From Roseitalea porphyridii (GTDB lineage: Bacteria > Pseudomonadota > Alphaproteobacteria > Rhizobiales > Rhizobiaceae): a stretch of DNA of 64,000 nt. The DNA lies in assembly GCF_004331955.1 (NCBI RefSeq), contig NZ_CP036532.1:806001-870000 (forward strand), in the 5' to 3' direction. The position numbers were made by a program, and so were the translations under genes. This document shows, piece after piece, positions 52,990 to 62,617 of the stretch. The notes beneath the pieces are model-generated. The model was given only the letters and a program-made list of their open reading frames with translations, made no database searches and was not told the origin of the DNA. Within the stretch, counting starts at the first letter, position 1, and every line of letters starts with the position of its first letter.

Positions 52990-53778
52990 TCAGCTCTCCG
53001 GGGCGGCGTTGCGCCGGCGCCATTTCTTGATCGCGACCGGCACGGCGGCGACGATGGCGAGCGCGACGAAGGCCAGCGTGATCTCGGTGGTGATCAGATC
53101 ACCGACCGTCGCGCTGGTGCCCGCCGCCTCGGCCGCGTCCAGCACCGAGCCGATGCCCTGGCCGAGCCAGGAATAGGCGATGACGCCGGGGAGGATGCCA
53201 AAAAAGGTGGCGATGACGTAGGTGCGTACCGGTACGTTGAACAGCGCCGGCGCGACGTTCATGATGAAGAACGGAAAGATCGGCGCGATGCGCAGCACCA
53301 GAAGGTAGCTGAACGCGTCCTCCTCGAACCCCTCGGCGAGCTTCTTGACGCGCCCGCGTCCGACCCGGTCGCGCAGGCTTTCGCCGAACGCCGAACGGGC
53401 CACCATGAAGATCGCCGTCGCCCCGGCCGTCGCGCCGACGGCGACCACGACCGTCGCGGTCAGCCAGCCGAACAGGAACCCGGCGAAGATCGTCAGGATC
53501 GATGCGGCCGGAAACGAGAAGGCGACCGCGACGGCATAGAGCGCGGTGAAGCCGAGCGTCGACAGCCAGAAGTTCGCATCGACGAATGCGGTCAGGCTGT
53601 CGCGGCTTTCGGCCAGAAACTCCAGCGTGAAGAACCGCTGCCATCCCATCAGATAGGCGAAGGTCAGCCCCGCCGCGATGACGATCAGCGGCGCGAACCG
53701 CCTGGCTTTTGCTGCGAGGCCGCCGTTGCGGGGCATCTCGGCGTCCTTTGTCATGGTCGTGGTCGATGTATCAGTCAT
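52990..53778 (-). CDS. TVP38/TMEM64 (SNARE-associated/VTT) family membrane protein
   Basis: The 262-residue protein has five or six membrane helices and the VTT-domain core: FPAASILTIFAGFLFG, GATAGATAIFMVAR and RIAPIFPFFIMNVAPALFNV (with the conserved Arg and Pro), then GILPGVIAYSWLGQG. DedA/TVP38 relatives move lipids or support the membrane potential. It is transcribed together with the flavoprotein gene downstream, a frequent pairing in proteobacteria. The ATG at 53778 is chosen over longer in-frame extensions. Confidence 0.88.
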   Translation of the reverse strand: MTDTSTTTMTKDAEMPRNGGLAAKARRFAPLIVIAAGLTFAYLMGWQRFFTLEFLAESRDSLTAFVDANFWLSTLGFTALYAVAVAFSFPAASILTIFAGFLFGWLTATVVVAVGATAGATAIFMVARSAFGESLRDRVGRGRVKKLAEGFEEDAFSYLLVLRIAPIFPFFIMNVAPALFNVPVRTYVIATFFGILPGVIAYSWLGQGIGSVLDAAEAAGTSATVGDLITTEITLAFVALAIVAAVPVAIKKWRRRNAAPES

Positions 53779-53969
53779 CGCGGGCGTTTCCAATGCGGGT
53801 AAGCGGCGGCGTCCGGGCCGGCCTGCGGCGTAAAGGGATGCGCTTGAGATGACGGTCGCGGCATTCAAGAACAACTCACATCGGGGTGACACCACAATCC
53901 GTGATGGTCATCGCCGCAAAGCTCACGCGCCGGTGAACCGCCTGTTGGCCCCCGGTCGCCGGGCGATGA

Positions 53970-53998
53970 TTGACTTTGCCGGCCCGTTCGCCCATAAG
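53970..53998 (+). promoter_or_regulatory. Candidate housekeeping promoter of rpmH
   Basis: TTGACT (53970-53975), a 17-base spacer and CATAAG (53993-53998), about 110 bases before the rpmH ATG. The rest of the 330-base region between 53779 and 54110 shows no further gene. Confidence 0.4.
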
Positions 53999-54110
53999 CC
54001 GGCCAACGTTCGGACAGCCGCGTCCGGCGACGGCTTGCCGTTGTCGCGCCGCTGCCCAATGGCCCAGACATGCACGAACGAGAAGGCCGCCCGGAGCGGC
54101 GGGTGATCCC

Positions 54111-54248
54111 ATGACCAAACGCACCTATCAACCCTCGCGCCTGGTTCGCAAGCGTCGGCACGGCTTCCGCGCCCGCATGGCGACCGCAGGCGGCCGCAAG
54201 GTTCTGGCCCGCCGTCGCGCGCGCGGTCGCAAGAAGCTGTCGGCCTGA
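54111..54248 (+). CDS. rpmH: 50S ribosomal protein L34
   Basis: The 45-residue, very basic protein is L34: it begins [20 protein letters not shown] and ends in [10 protein letters not shown], the universal pattern. It is a component of the large ribosomal subunit. It stands first in the conserved rpmH-rnpA-yidC order, 33 bases before rnpA. Confidence 0.98.
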   Translation: MTKRTYQPSRLVRKRRHGFRARMATAGGRKVLARRRARGRKKLSA

Positions 54249-54281
54249 CGTCCGCGTCGGCCCGGCGCGGGCTGACCGGCC

Positions 54282-54707
54282 GTGTCGAGCGGCACCAGGC
54301 CCTATGCGATGATGCGCAAGCGGGCCGAGTTCCTTGCCGCGCGCAACGGGACGCGGATCAATGGACGAACCGTGCGGCTCGAGATGCGGCGCCGGGATCC
54401 GGGTGAGGCGGGCGAGACGCCACGCGTCGGTTTCACCGTGACAAGAAAGATCGGCGGCGCGGTCGTGCGCAACCGCGCCAAGCGGCGTCTGCGCGAGGCG
54501 GTGCGGCTGGCTGCCGCGCGTGACATGCGCCCCCTTCATGACTATGTGATCATTTCCAAGCCTGATGTGTTGACTGCCCCGTTCAGCGCATTATGCGAGG
54601 ATTTGCGTCAGGTGATTGCGCGTGCCCACGGCAGGGCGGCGCGCACCGGCCCCGAACAGACACCCGGACACCGAGGGCAACCGAGCCCGAAGCGGAGCCA
54701 TGGATAA
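54282..54707 (+). CDS. rnpA: Ribonuclease P protein component
   Basis: The 141-residue basic protein has the RnpA core: RKRAEFLAARNG at the start, GFTVTRKIGGAVVRNRAKRRLREAVR (in two parts, containing the RNR motif region) and DYVIISKPDVL. It is the protein subunit that helps RNase P cleave tRNA precursors. The GTG at 54282 is taken as start; ATG codons at 54309-54314 are alternatives. The stop overlaps the yidC start by eight bases. The C-terminal tail is Arg/Pro/Gly-rich and extended. Confidence 0.95.
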   Translation: MSSGTRPYAMMRKRAEFLAARNGTRINGRTVRLEMRRRDPGEAGETPRVGFTVTRKIGGAVVRNRAKRRLREAVRLAAARDMRPLHDYVIISKPDVLTAPFSALCEDLRQVIARAHGRAARTGPEQTPGHRGQPSPKRSHG

Positions 54708-56550
54708 CAACAACCGCAACCTGTTCCTGACGATCGCCCTGTCGGTGCTGATCCTGACGCTGTGGCAGATCTTCTACGTCAATCCGCAGATCGAGGCCGA
54801 GCGCCAGGCGCAGATCGAGCAGCAGGCCCAGATCGAGGTGCAGGCGCCCGAGGCGGCCGAGGACACCGCCGCACCGGCCACCTCCGGTGCCGAAGGCGAC
54901 ATCCCGCAGGCGACAGTTTCGGGCTCCGCGCCCGAAGCCGGTGCGGCTGGCGCCGGCGCGGCCGACCGCGACACGGCGGTTGCAGCGGCCGAGCGGCGCG
55001 TACCGATCGAAACGCCGACGCTGACCGGCTCGATCAACCTGACCGGCGCGCGCTTCGACGACCTTTCGCTGAAGAACTATCACGTCGAGGTCGACGAGGA
55101 TTCGCCGATCGTCGATCTGCTGTCGCCGGTGACCGGGCCCGATCCCTATTTCGCCGAGTTCGGCTATACCGGCATCGACGGCGCGCCGGGTCCGACCGCC
55201 GAATGGCAGGTCGACGGCAACGCGGTGCTGACGCCCGATTCGCCGGTCACGCTGACCTATTCGGCGCCGAACGGCCTCGATTTCACCCGTCGGATCGCGG
55301 TCGACGACAATTACATGTTCTCGATTACTGACGAGATCGCCAACGCCGGCACCGGCGCGGTGGCGCTGCAGAACTACGGGCGCACGACCCGCTACACCAT
55401 TCCGGCCACGCCGCCGATCTTCATCCTGCACGAGGGCATGATCGGCGTTACCGGCGAGGAGGGGCTGACCGAACTGACCTTCGGCGAGATGCGCGATGAC
55501 GGCCAGGTCGTTCCGGGCAAATCGAGCGACGGCTGGCTCGGCATCACCGACAAGTACTGGGCCACGGCGATCGTGCCCCGCAACACGACCTACCAGCCGC
55601 GCTATTCCTTCTTCACCGACGGTTCGTCGCGCTATCAGGCCGACTTCCTGTCGGACGCGGTGACGATCAATGCCGGACAGTCGGCGACCGTCGAGAACCT
55701 GTTCTTCGCCGGCGCCAAGAAGACCCGCATCATCGACGCCTACGAGGCCGATCGCGACATCCGCCAGTTCGAGCTGATGATCGACTGGGGCTGGTTCCAC
55801 TTCATCACCAAGCCGCTGTTCCACCTGCTCTACTGGCTGAACTCGGTGTTCGGCAATTTCGGCGTCGCGATCCTGATCGCGACCGTGCTGATCAAGCTCG
55901 TCTTCTTCCCGCTCGCCAACAAGTCCTACGCCTCCATGGCCCGCATGAAGGTGGTCCAGCCCAAGATGCAGGAGATCAAGGAACGCTACGGCGATGATCG
56001 CGAGAAGATGCAGAAGGCGATGATGGAGCTGTACAAGAAGGAGAAGATCAATCCGATCGCCGGCTGCTGGCCCGTGCTGATCCAGATTCCGGTCTTCTTC
56101 GCGCTCTACAAGGTGCTGTACGTGACCATCGAGATGCGCCATGCGCCCTTCTTCGGCTGGATCCGGGACCTGTCGGCGCCCGATCCGACCTCGATCTTCA
56201 ACCTGTTCGGTCTTCTGCCCTACGATCCGTCCGCCGTGCCGCTGTTCGGCGCGTTCCTGATGCTCGGCGTCTGGCCGCTGATCATGGGTGTGACCATGTT
56301 CGTCCAGATGCAGATGAACCCGCCGCCGCCCGATCCGACAACGGCGATGATCTTCAAGTGGATGCCGGTGGTCTTCACCTTCATGCTGGCGACGTTCCCG
56401 GCGGGTCTGGTCATCTACTGGGCGTGGAACAACTTCCTGTCGATCATCCAGCAGGGCGTGATCATGAAGCGCAACGGCGCCAAGATCGAACTGTGGGACA
56501 ATCTCAGGAACCTGTTCGGCGGCGGCAAGGCCGACAAGCCGGCCGAATAG
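54700..56550 (+). CDS. yidC: Membrane protein insertase YidC
   Basis: The 616-residue protein has the Gram-negative YidC layout. The first helix (about residues 7-25, LFLTIALSVLILTLWQIFYV) is followed by an Ala/Glu-rich linker and the large periplasmic beta-domain (about 95-365). The five-helix insertase core (about 370-590) has FGVAILIATVLIKLVFFPL and the cytoplasmic coiled hairpin (KVVQPKMQEIKERYGDDREK in two parts). It inserts and folds inner-membrane proteins with or without SecYEG. CGGAG precedes the ATG. Confidence 0.97.
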   Translation: MDNNNRNLFLTIALSVLILTLWQIFYVNPQIEAERQAQIEQQAQIEVQAPEAAEDTAAPATSGAEGDIPQATVSGSAPEAGAAGAGAADRDTAVAAAERRVPIETPTLTGSINLTGARFDDLSLKNYHVEVDEDSPIVDLLSPVTGPDPYFAEFGYTGIDGAPGPTAEWQVDGNAVLTPDSPVTLTYSAPNGLDFTRRIAVDDNYMFSITDEIANAGTGAVALQNYGRTTRYTIPATPPIFILHEGMIGVTGEEGLTELTFGEMRDDGQVVPGKSSDGWLGITDKYWATAIVPRNTTYQPRYSFFTDGSSRYQADFLSDAVTINAGQSATVENLFFAGAKKTRIIDAYEADRDIRQFELMIDWGWFHFITKPLFHLLYWLNSVFGNFGVAILIATVLIKLVFFPLANKSYASMARMKVVQPKMQEIKERYGDDREKMQKAMMELYKKEKINPIAGCWPVLIQIPVFFALYKVLYVTIEMRHAPFFGWIRDLSAPDPTSIFNLFGLLPYDPSAVPLFGAFLMLGVWPLIMGVTMFVQMQMNPPPPDPTTAMIFKWMPVVFTFMLATFPAGLVIYWAWNNFLSIIQQGVIMKRNGAKIELWDNLRNLFGGGKADKPAE

Positions 56551-56591
56551 CCCGGGGCCGATGGCTGATACGAACTGAAGGACCGCATGCG

Positions 56592-56677
56592 ATGAACAAT
56601 TGAGCTCCGATCCGCCACGCCGCGCCGTCGGCAGGGGTGGGTCTTCACCGACAGATCAACGCCCTTCGGAGCTCAAT
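56592..56677 (+). promoter_or_regulatory. Possible translational attenuator of the acetyltransferase gene
   Basis: A three-codon open frame, ATG AAC AAT TGA (56592-56603), has AAGGA nine bases upstream. A perfect 12-bp inverted repeat follows: ATTGAGCTCCGA (56599-56610) and TCGGAGCTCAAT (56666-56677), with a 55-base loop holding its own small hairpin. The right arm contains the GGAG ribosome binding site of the gene at 56679, and the left arm overlaps the mini-frame. Ribosome stalling on the leader would free the ribosome binding site, as in cat-type attenuators. Confidence 0.55.
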
Positions 56678-56678
56678 C

Positions 56679-57341
56679 ATGCATGCCCGCAACACCGGAC
56701 CCGATCCTCTCAACCCGTTTCCCATGGCCGGCCAGAACCGCGTCGGCCTCCTCAAGCCGCTGGTCGACGATCCGCTGATCGAGATCGGCGAGTTCACCTA
56801 TTACGACGACCCGGACGGCCCCGAGCATTTCGCCGAGCGCTGCGTGCTCTATCATTTCCCGTTCGTCGGCGACCGCCTGGTGATCGGCCGGTTCTGTGCG
56901 CTGGCGACCGGCGTCACCTTCATCATGAACGGCGCGAACCATGCGATGGACGGGCTCTCGACGTTCCCGTTCAATATCTTCGGCCATGGCTGGGAGGCAG
57001 GGTTCGACCCGGCCTCCTGGGCGGCCGCGATCCGCGGCGACACGGTCGTCGGCAACGATGTGTGGATCGGTCGCGAGGCCATGATCATGCCCGGCGTGAC
57101 GATCGGCGACGGCGCCATCGTGGCGGCGCGGTCGGTGGTCGCCTCCGATGTGCCGCCCTATGCGATCGTCGCCGGCAACCCGGCCCGCACCGTGCGCATG
57201 CGCTTTTCCGACGCGGACATCGCGCGCCTGGTGCGCCTTGCATGGTGGGACTGGCCCGTCGAGCGGATCGGTGAGGCGCTCGGTCCGATCCGGGCCGGCG
57301 ATCTCGAAGCGCTCGAAGCGCTCGCCGCACGGCCCCGCTGA
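56679..57341 (+). CDS. CatB/Vat-type xenobiotic O-acetyltransferase
   Basis: The 220-residue protein is a left-handed beta-helix hexapeptide acetyltransferase of the XAT class. Visible elements are the FTYYDDP start region, RLVIGRFCALATGVTFIMNGANHAMDG with the catalytic His, STFPFNIFGHGWE, and the hexapeptide repeats NDVWIGREAMIMPGVTIGDGAIVAARSVV (in two parts), then AIVAGNPARTVRMRF. Class members acetylate chloramphenicol or streptogramins using acetyl-CoA. The chromosomal setting between yidC and engB suggests an intrinsic gene. Its ribosome binding site is part of the inverted repeat described at 56592. Confidence 0.9.
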   Translation: MHARNTGPDPLNPFPMAGQNRVGLLKPLVDDPLIEIGEFTYYDDPDGPEHFAERCVLYHFPFVGDRLVIGRFCALATGVTFIMNGANHAMDGLSTFPFNIFGHGWEAGFDPASWAAAIRGDTVVGNDVWIGREAMIMPGVTIGDGAIVAARSVVASDVPPYAIVAGNPARTVRMRFSDADIARLVRLAWWDWPVERIGEALGPIRAGDLEALEALAARPR

Positions 57342-57488
57342 ACCGGAAGCGGCGCGTTGGTGAGGCCGGCGGGCACCTGTCCGCCGGCCCGGCCGCGCGT
57401 CGTCGTGCCAAACGATTTGCAGCCGGGTGAAACTTTTCCTGCGGCCCTTCCGTGTCTTCGAACGAGGCAAACACAGGAGGACCTCGCA

Positions 57489-58631
57489 ATGAAATTCATG
57501 ACCAAGAAACTGCTCATGTCGGGCGCTGCCATCTTCGCCATGGCCGGAATCGCCACGGCCCAGGACAACCCGATGGTCGGCGGCGCGGCGATGCTCGCCG
57601 AACGCAACATCGTCGAGAACGCGGTCAACTCGGCCGACCACACCACGCTCGTCGCCGCCGTCAAGGCTGCCGGGCTCGTCGAGACGCTGCAGGGCGAGGG
57701 CCCGTTCACCGTCTTCGCGCCGACCAATGCCGCCTTCGACAAGCTGCCGGACGGCACCGTCGAGACGCTGCTGATGGAAGAGAACCGTGACCAGCTCGCC
57801 GATGTTCTCAAGTGCCACGTCGTCGGAGCGGAGGCCATGTCCGGCGCGATCGTCGGCATGGTCGACGATGATGGCGGAGCCCATCCGGTGCCCACGCTCG
57901 GCTCGTGCACCCTCACGGCCACCTATGAGGGTGACACCATCATGCTTGAGGACGAGAACGGCACGATGGCGACCGTGACGATCGCCGACGTCAAACAGTC
58001 CAACGGCGTCATCCATGTCATCGATGCGGTGATGACACCGGCCGCGTCCGCCGAGGGCATGCAGGGGAGCATGGAATCGGACGGCATGGGCTCCGATGAC
58101 ATGGGTTCCGATGACATGGGTTCCGATGACATGGCCATGGCCGAGGGCGACAACCCGATGGTCGGCGGCGCGCCCATGCTCGCCGAACGCAACATCATCG
58201 AGAACGCGGTGAATTCGGCCGACCACACCACGCTCGTCGCGGCCGTCAACGCCGCCGGTCTCGTCGAGACGCTGCAGGGCGAGGGCCCGTTCACCGTCTT
58301 CGCGCCGACCAACGCGGCCTTCGACAAGCTGCCGGACGGCACCGTCGAGACGCTGCTGATGGACGAGAACAAGGACCAGCTCACCAAGGTTCTGACCGCG
58401 CATGTGGTGGCGGGCGATCTGTCCGGTGCCGAACTGATGGAACGCACCCGGGCCAATGGCGGCCGCTACAACATGCAGACGGTCAGCGGCGACGCGATCA
58501 CCGCCGACCTCGCCGGCGGCAAGCTCTACATCATCGACGAAAGCGGTGATGCGGCCGAGGTGACAATCGCCGACGTCGACCAGTCGAACGGCGTCATCCA
58601 TGTCGTCGACAGCGTTCTTGTTCCCCGGTAA
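57489..58631 (+). CDS. Exported two-domain fasciclin (FAS1) protein
   Basis: The 380-residue protein has a Sec signal peptide (residues 1-25) and two FAS1 domains (about 37-185 and 230-378), each with the H1 motif [15 protein letters not shown] and the H2-type [17 protein letters not shown]. The first halves of the two domains are nearly identical, separated by a linker of GMGSDDM repeats. FAS1 domains mediate adhesion to surfaces or matrix. AGGAGG lies eight bases before the ATG. It is a single gene with a terminator after it. Confidence 0.93.
   Translation: MKFMTKKLLMSGAAIFAMAGIATAQDNPMVGGAAMLAERNIVENAVNSADHTTLVAAVKAAGLVETLQGEGPFTVFAPTNAAFDKLPDGTVETLLMEENRDQLADVLKCHVVGAEAMSGAIVGMVDDDGGAHPVPTLGSCTLTATYEGDTIMLEDENGTMATVTIADVKQSNGVIHVIDAVMTPAASAEGMQGSMESDGMGSDDMGSDDMGSDDMAMAEGDNPMVGGAPMLAERNIIENAVNSADHTTLVAAVNAAGLVETLQGEGPFTVFAPTNAAFDKLPDGTVETLLMDENKDQLTKVLTAHVVAGDLSGAELMERTRANGGRYNMQTVSGDAITADLAGGKLYIIDESGDAAEVTIADVDQSNGVIHVVDSVLVPR
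57563..57797 (+). repeat. Intragenic direct repeat, copy 1 (fasciclin domain 1)
   Basis: About 235 bases encode the same protein segment as 58149-58383 with few changes (for example V/I, K/N, E/D and R/K substitutions). The near identity at DNA level points to a recent domain duplication or gene conversion. Confidence 0.85.
58086..58130 (+). repeat. Three tandem 15-bp units in the fasciclin linker
   Basis: ATGGGYTCCGATGAC occurs three times in a row, encoding MGSDD repeats in the linker between the two FAS1 domains. The unit length keeps the frame, so copy number can vary without loss of the protein. Confidence 0.9.
58149..58383 (+). repeat. Intragenic direct repeat, copy 2 (fasciclin domain 2)
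   Basis: Second copy of the 235-base segment described at 57563. The offset between the copies is 586 bases. Confidence 0.85.
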
Positions 58632-58685
58632 GCGGGACACGAACGTGGCGCCGCCCCGCCCGGTTTAGGCGGCGTCCGGACGACA

Positions 58686-58719
58686 GGCCCCGCCATGGTC
58701 TCCTGTGGCGGGGCCGTTT
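58686..58719 (+). terminator. Probable intrinsic terminator of the fasciclin gene
   Basis: GGCCCCGCCA (58686-58695) pairs perfectly with TGGCGGGGCC (58706-58715) around a ten-base loop, followed by GTTTC. The T-run is short, so its efficiency is uncertain. Confidence 0.6.
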
Positions 58720-58786
58720 CGCGACGGCGATCCGCACCGCGCCGAACGCGCTTGAAGCGCCCGGCGCCATCGCCGATAAACGGGCC

Positions 58787-59467
58787 ATGACCGAACCGGC
58801 AGAACTCCCCGTCGATGAAACCTCCCCCGTCTGGGCCGCTCTGAAGGCGACGGGCGCCTGGAGCTTCGTGCGCGGCGTGCCGGCCATGCGACATCTGCCG
58901 CCCGAAGGGCCGCCCGAAATCGCCTTCGCGGGCCGCTCCAATGTCGGTAAGTCCTCGCTGATCAACGCTCTGACCGGCAAGAACGGGCTGGCGCGAACAT
59001 CGAACACGCCTGGCCGCACGCAGGAGCTCAACTTCTTCGTGCCCGACGGGTTTTCCGGCGCGCTCGACGACCTGCCGCCCCTGGCGTTCGTCGACATGCC
59101 CGGCTACGGCTTCGCCAAGGCCCCCAAGGAGACGGTGGACCGCTGGACCGAACTGGTCTTCGATTATCTGCGCGGCCGCACCACCCTCAAACGCGTCTTC
59201 GTGCTGATCGACGCGCGCCACGGCATCAAGACCAACGACGCCGAAGTGCTCGACCTGCTCGACCGCGCCGCGGTCTCCTACCAGATCGTCCTGACCAAGA
59301 CCGACAAGATCAAGCCGCCCGCGATCGCACGGCTCGCGGCGGAAACCGCGCAGAAGACCGCGCGACGCCCCGCCGCCTTTCCCGGCGTGATCGCCACGTC
59401 GGCCGACAAGGGAAAGGGTCTCGACGACTTGCGGCGGGCCATCGCCTTTGCCGTGGCGCCGCGGTAG
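58787..59467 (+). CDS. engB: Ribosome-biogenesis GTPase EngB (YihA/YsxC)
   Basis: The 226-residue GTPase has G1 [12 protein letters not shown], the switch-I Thr in [10 protein letters not shown]3 DMPGYGFA, G4 TKTDK and the family motif FVDMPG. It is needed for assembly of the large ribosomal subunit. The first 35 residues are an acidic extension typical of alphaproteobacteria. In many Hyphomicrobiales engB directly follows yidC; here the acetyltransferase and fasciclin genes lie between. Confidence 0.96.
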   Translation: MTEPAELPVDETSPVWAALKATGAWSFVRGVPAMRHLPPEGPPEIAFAGRSNVGKSSLINALTGKNGLARTSNTPGRTQELNFFVPDGFSGALDDLPPLAFVDMPGYGFAKAPKETVDRWTELVFDYLRGRTTLKRVFVLIDARHGIKTNDAEVLDLLDRAAVSYQIVLTKTDKIKPPAIARLAAETAQKTARRPAAFPGVIATSADKGKGLDDLRRAIAFAVAPR

Positions 59468-59542
59468 AGGCCGGGTTGCGGCAGTTAACCTTGGGTTGAA
59501 CTTCACAACGATTTCCGGAATTCTCCCGGCTATACCGCCTGC

Positions 59543-60661
59543 ATGGGTGCAGGAACGGCGACGCGATATCCCGAATACAGGACCTTCGCGGTCTGGAGGC
59601 TGATGGCGGCGATGCTCGTCATGAGCTACCATTTCTCGTTCGCCGCGCCCCATGCCGATGCGCTGACGCGATGGTTCGAGCACATGAACCCGCTCCTCGA
59701 CATGTTCTTCGTGCTGTCGGGCTTTCTCGTCTACGAGCGCTACGGGCATCGTGTCTCCACCCGCCCCGATTATGCGTTTTTCCTGTTGCGCCGGCTGTCG
59801 CGGCTCTATCCTCTCCACATAGTCACGCTCGGCTTCTTCGTGGCGGTCGGTCTGGCCGGCCATGCCGGGCTGATCGAGGCGGGGGGACTGCACGATCGCT
59901 ACGACATGGGCCAGCTCTGGACCAATCTGCTGCTGCTCCAGGCCTGGGGCGTGCACGACCAGCTCACATTCAACTATGTCTCCTGGTCGCTCTCGGGCGA
60001 ATGGTTCGCCTATCTGTTCCTGCCCGTCCTGGCCTTCGCCGGTCTGCGCATGGGCCTTGCCGGGCTGATCCTCGTTCTGGCGGTGACGCTGGCCGGGCTT
60101 GAGTGGGCCAGCCGCGACGCCGTGGAGTATTCGCAGACCTGGTACGATGCCAAAAGCTGGGGCGCCTGGCGCATTTTCGCCGACTTCACCTTCGGCGCGA
60201 TCCTCTACCGCATCGCCCGGCGCATGCCGGCCTCGATGGGGTCGCGCCCGGCCGGCTGGCTGCTGCTGGGGCTTTCGCTCGCCTCGATGTTCGCCGGCTG
60301 GGGCACCTATGCCGCGCTCGCCCTGATCGGCGGGGCGGTGGTCTTCATGGCCGTCGCCGAGCGCGAAACGCCGAGCCCGGGCGGACCGATGGCCGTGCTC
60401 GCGCCGGTCGCGGCCCTCTCCTATGGCGTCTACATGTGGCACCCGGTGATGGAGACCGTCTTCTTCTCCGGCGTCTGGAAGCTCGTCATCGGCGCGCCGC
60501 AGACCAACTGGATCTATGCGTTCGCCATAGTGCCGATGGTCGCCACCGTGCTCGTCGCCGCGCTGTCCCTGCGCCTGATCGAGAACCCCGCCGCGCGCGC
60601 CATCATGGCGCTGGGCCAGCGGCGCGGCATCGTCCGCACCGCCACGGTCAGCCCGGCGTAA
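59543..60661 (+). CDS. Acyltransferase 3 family membrane protein
   Basis: The 372-residue protein has about ten membrane helices and the acyltransferase-3 features: R/H motif region [37 protein letters not shown] and [12 protein letters not shown]. These enzymes O-acylate surface carbohydrates, often with acetyl groups. The acceptor cannot be deduced. It starts 75 bases after engB and precedes dnaJ by 133 bases. The usual neighbour at this place in rhizobia (argB) is not present. Confidence 0.88.
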   Translation: MGAGTATRYPEYRTFAVWRLMAAMLVMSYHFSFAAPHADALTRWFEHMNPLLDMFFVLSGFLVYERYGHRVSTRPDYAFFLLRRLSRLYPLHIVTLGFFVAVGLAGHAGLIEAGGLHDRYDMGQLWTNLLLLQAWGVHDQLTFNYVSWSLSGEWFAYLFLPVLAFAGLRMGLAGLILVLAVTLAGLEWASRDAVEYSQTWYDAKSWGAWRIFADFTFGAILYRIARRMPASMGSRPAGWLLLGLSLASMFAGWGTYAALALIGGAVVFMAVAERETPSPGGPMAVLAPVAALSYGVYMWHPVMETVFFSGVWKLVIGAPQTNWIYAFAIVPMVATVLVAALSLRLIENPAARAIMALGQRRGIVRTATVSPA

Positions 60662-60794
60662 GGGGGCTTGCCCACAATCATTGGTGCGCGCGGGTGGAAT
60701 TTCTTTCCGGCACCGACTATCTGCATCGCACGAAAGGGTGCATTCGTTCGTTCGAGCGCCCGCATTGGTATGCGCGCATGTGAACTGGACAAAT

Positions 60795-61927
60795 ATGAAG
60801 GCCGATTTCTACGAGACATTGGGCGTATCCCGCGATGCCGACGAGAAGGCGCTCAAGAGCGCCTATCGCAAGCTGGCGATGAAGTACCACCCCGACCGCA
60901 ATCCGGGCGACGCGACCGCCGAGCAGCGGTTCAAGGAAGCCGCCGAGGCCTACGAAACGCTCAAGGACCCGCAAAAGCGCGCCGCCTATGACCGCTTCGG
61001 ACACGCCGCCTTCGAAAATGGCGGCATGGGCGGTGCCGGCGGCTTTGGCGGCGCGGGCGCGGCAGGCTTCGCCGACATTTTCGAGGACATCTTCGGCGAG
61101 ATGATGGGAGGCGCCCGGGCACGGCGCGGTCCCGGCGGCCGCGAACGCGGCGCCGACCTGCGCTACAATCTCGAGATCACGCTGGAAGAGGCCTTCGCCG
61201 GCAAGACCGCCCAGATCCGGGTTCCCACCTCGGCCACCTGCGAGACCTGCTCGGGTTCCGGCGCCAAGCCGGGCACCAGCCCGACCACCTGTTCGACCTG
61301 CCATGGGGCCGGCCGCGTCCGCGCCGCGCAGGGCTTCTTCTCGATCGAGCGCACATGCCCGGCCTGCAACGGGCGCGGCGAGCAGATCACGGACCCGTGC
61401 GAGACCTGTCACGGCCAGGGCCGGGTGACGCAGGAACGGTCGCTGTCGGTCAACATTCCCGCAGGCATCGAGGACGGCACCCGCATACGCCTGGCCGGCG
61501 AGGGCGAGGCCGGCTTCCGGGCCGGACCGGCCGGCGACCTCTACATCTTCATTTCTGTGACCCCGCACGAGTTCTTCCAGCGCGACGGCGCCGACCTCTA
61601 TTGCAAGGTGCCGATCTCGATGACCACGGCCGCCCTCGGGGGCAGTTCGAGGTGGGCACGCTCGACGGCACGCAGACGCGTGTGAAGGTTCCCGAGGGCA
61701 CCCAGTCGGGCAAGCAGTTCCGGCTGCGGGGCAAGGGCATGCCGGTCATGCGCCAGGCCACGATGGGCGACCTCTACATCCAGATCGCCGTCGAGACGCC
61801 GCAGAACCTGTCCAAGCGCCAGCGTGAATTGCTGGCCGAGTTCGAGGACATCTCGGCCAAGGAAAACAGTCCGCAATCGACCGGGTTCTTCAACCGCATG
61901 AAGGATTTCTTCGACCTTGGCGATTGA
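60795..61927 (+). pseudogene. dnaJ: Chaperone DnaJ with an apparent 1-bp frameshift
   Basis: The gene encodes DnaJ: a J domain (residues 1-70; YHPDRNPGD), a Gly-rich region (about 74-105), a zinc-finger domain with four CxxCxGxG-type repeats ([32 protein letters not shown]) and a C-terminal substrate domain. At 61637-61645 the frame shifts: ...TTAALGG is followed by SSRWARS in frame, while [19 protein letters not shown] continues in another frame to the stop at 61927. One base appears missing in CTCGGGGGCAGTTC. A sequencing or assembly error in the G-run is likelier than true loss of this important gene. Confidence 0.9.
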
Positions 61928-62552
61928 CCCCGACCTCGACCCGCGACGCAAGGACGATCGCGATGACACCTCCGGTGGCCGAGGCGGCGAGCTCGCCGAC
62001 CGGCTGAGGTTCCTTGCCGCCATGGTGCGCTCGCCGCGCCATGTTTCGGCGGTCACCCCGACCTCGCGCCAGACGGCAATCGAGATGGCCCGTCCGATCG
62101 ACCCCGACTCAGGCCTGCCGGTGCTTGAACTGGGGCCTGGCACGGGCCCGATCACCCGCGCGATCCTCGATCGCGGCGTTCCGCCCGAGAACCTTTACGC
62201 CATCGAGCATTCGGCCGAACTGTGCGCCCATCTCGAGAAGGCCTTTCCGGGCGTCAACGTCATCAATGGTGATGCCTTCGACCTCGACGCGACCCTGAAC
62301 GGCCATGACGTGCCATTGTTCGATTGCGTCATTTCCGGGATTCCGCTGCTCAGCTTCGGCGCGAAACGCAGCAACGCGCTCGTGTCCGGCGCGCTCGACC
62401 GGGTGCCCGCCGGCCGACCGCTCGTGCAGATCACTTATTCTTCCAAGGCGCCGCTCGAGCCCGACGATGCCGGCATTCGCTGGCAGCGCAGCGCGCGCGT
62501 GATGCGCAATCTGCCGCCCGCGAGCGTCTGGCTCTATACCCGCCCGGATTGA
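61917..62552 (+). CDS. pmtA: Phospholipid N-methyltransferase (PmtA-like)
   Basis: The 211-residue SAM-dependent methyltransferase has motif [17 protein letters not shown], the acidic loop of [18 protein letters not shown] and the membrane-associated N-terminus ([21 protein letters not shown] in two parts) of PmtA. It methylates phosphatidylethanolamine stepwise towards phosphatidylcholine. It overlaps the end of dnaJ by 11 bases and starts at TTG. The dnaJ-pmtA adjacency is known in rhizobia, which supports the taxonomic placement. Confidence 0.85.
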   Translation: MAIDPDLDPRRKDDRDDTSGGRGGELADRLRFLAAMVRSPRHVSAVTPTSRQTAIEMARPIDPDSGLPVLELGPGTGPITRAILDRGVPPENLYAIEHSAELCAHLEKAFPGVNVINGDAFDLDATLNGHDVPLFDCVISGIPLLSFGAKRSNALVSGALDRVPAGRPLVQITYSSKAPLEPDDAGIRWQRSARVMRNLPPASVWLYTRPD

Positions 62553-62617
62553 TCGCAGGCCCGGATTGGGATTTATTGCGCCGCACCATCCCAGCCGCAA
62601 CCAACCGTCAGGCCATC

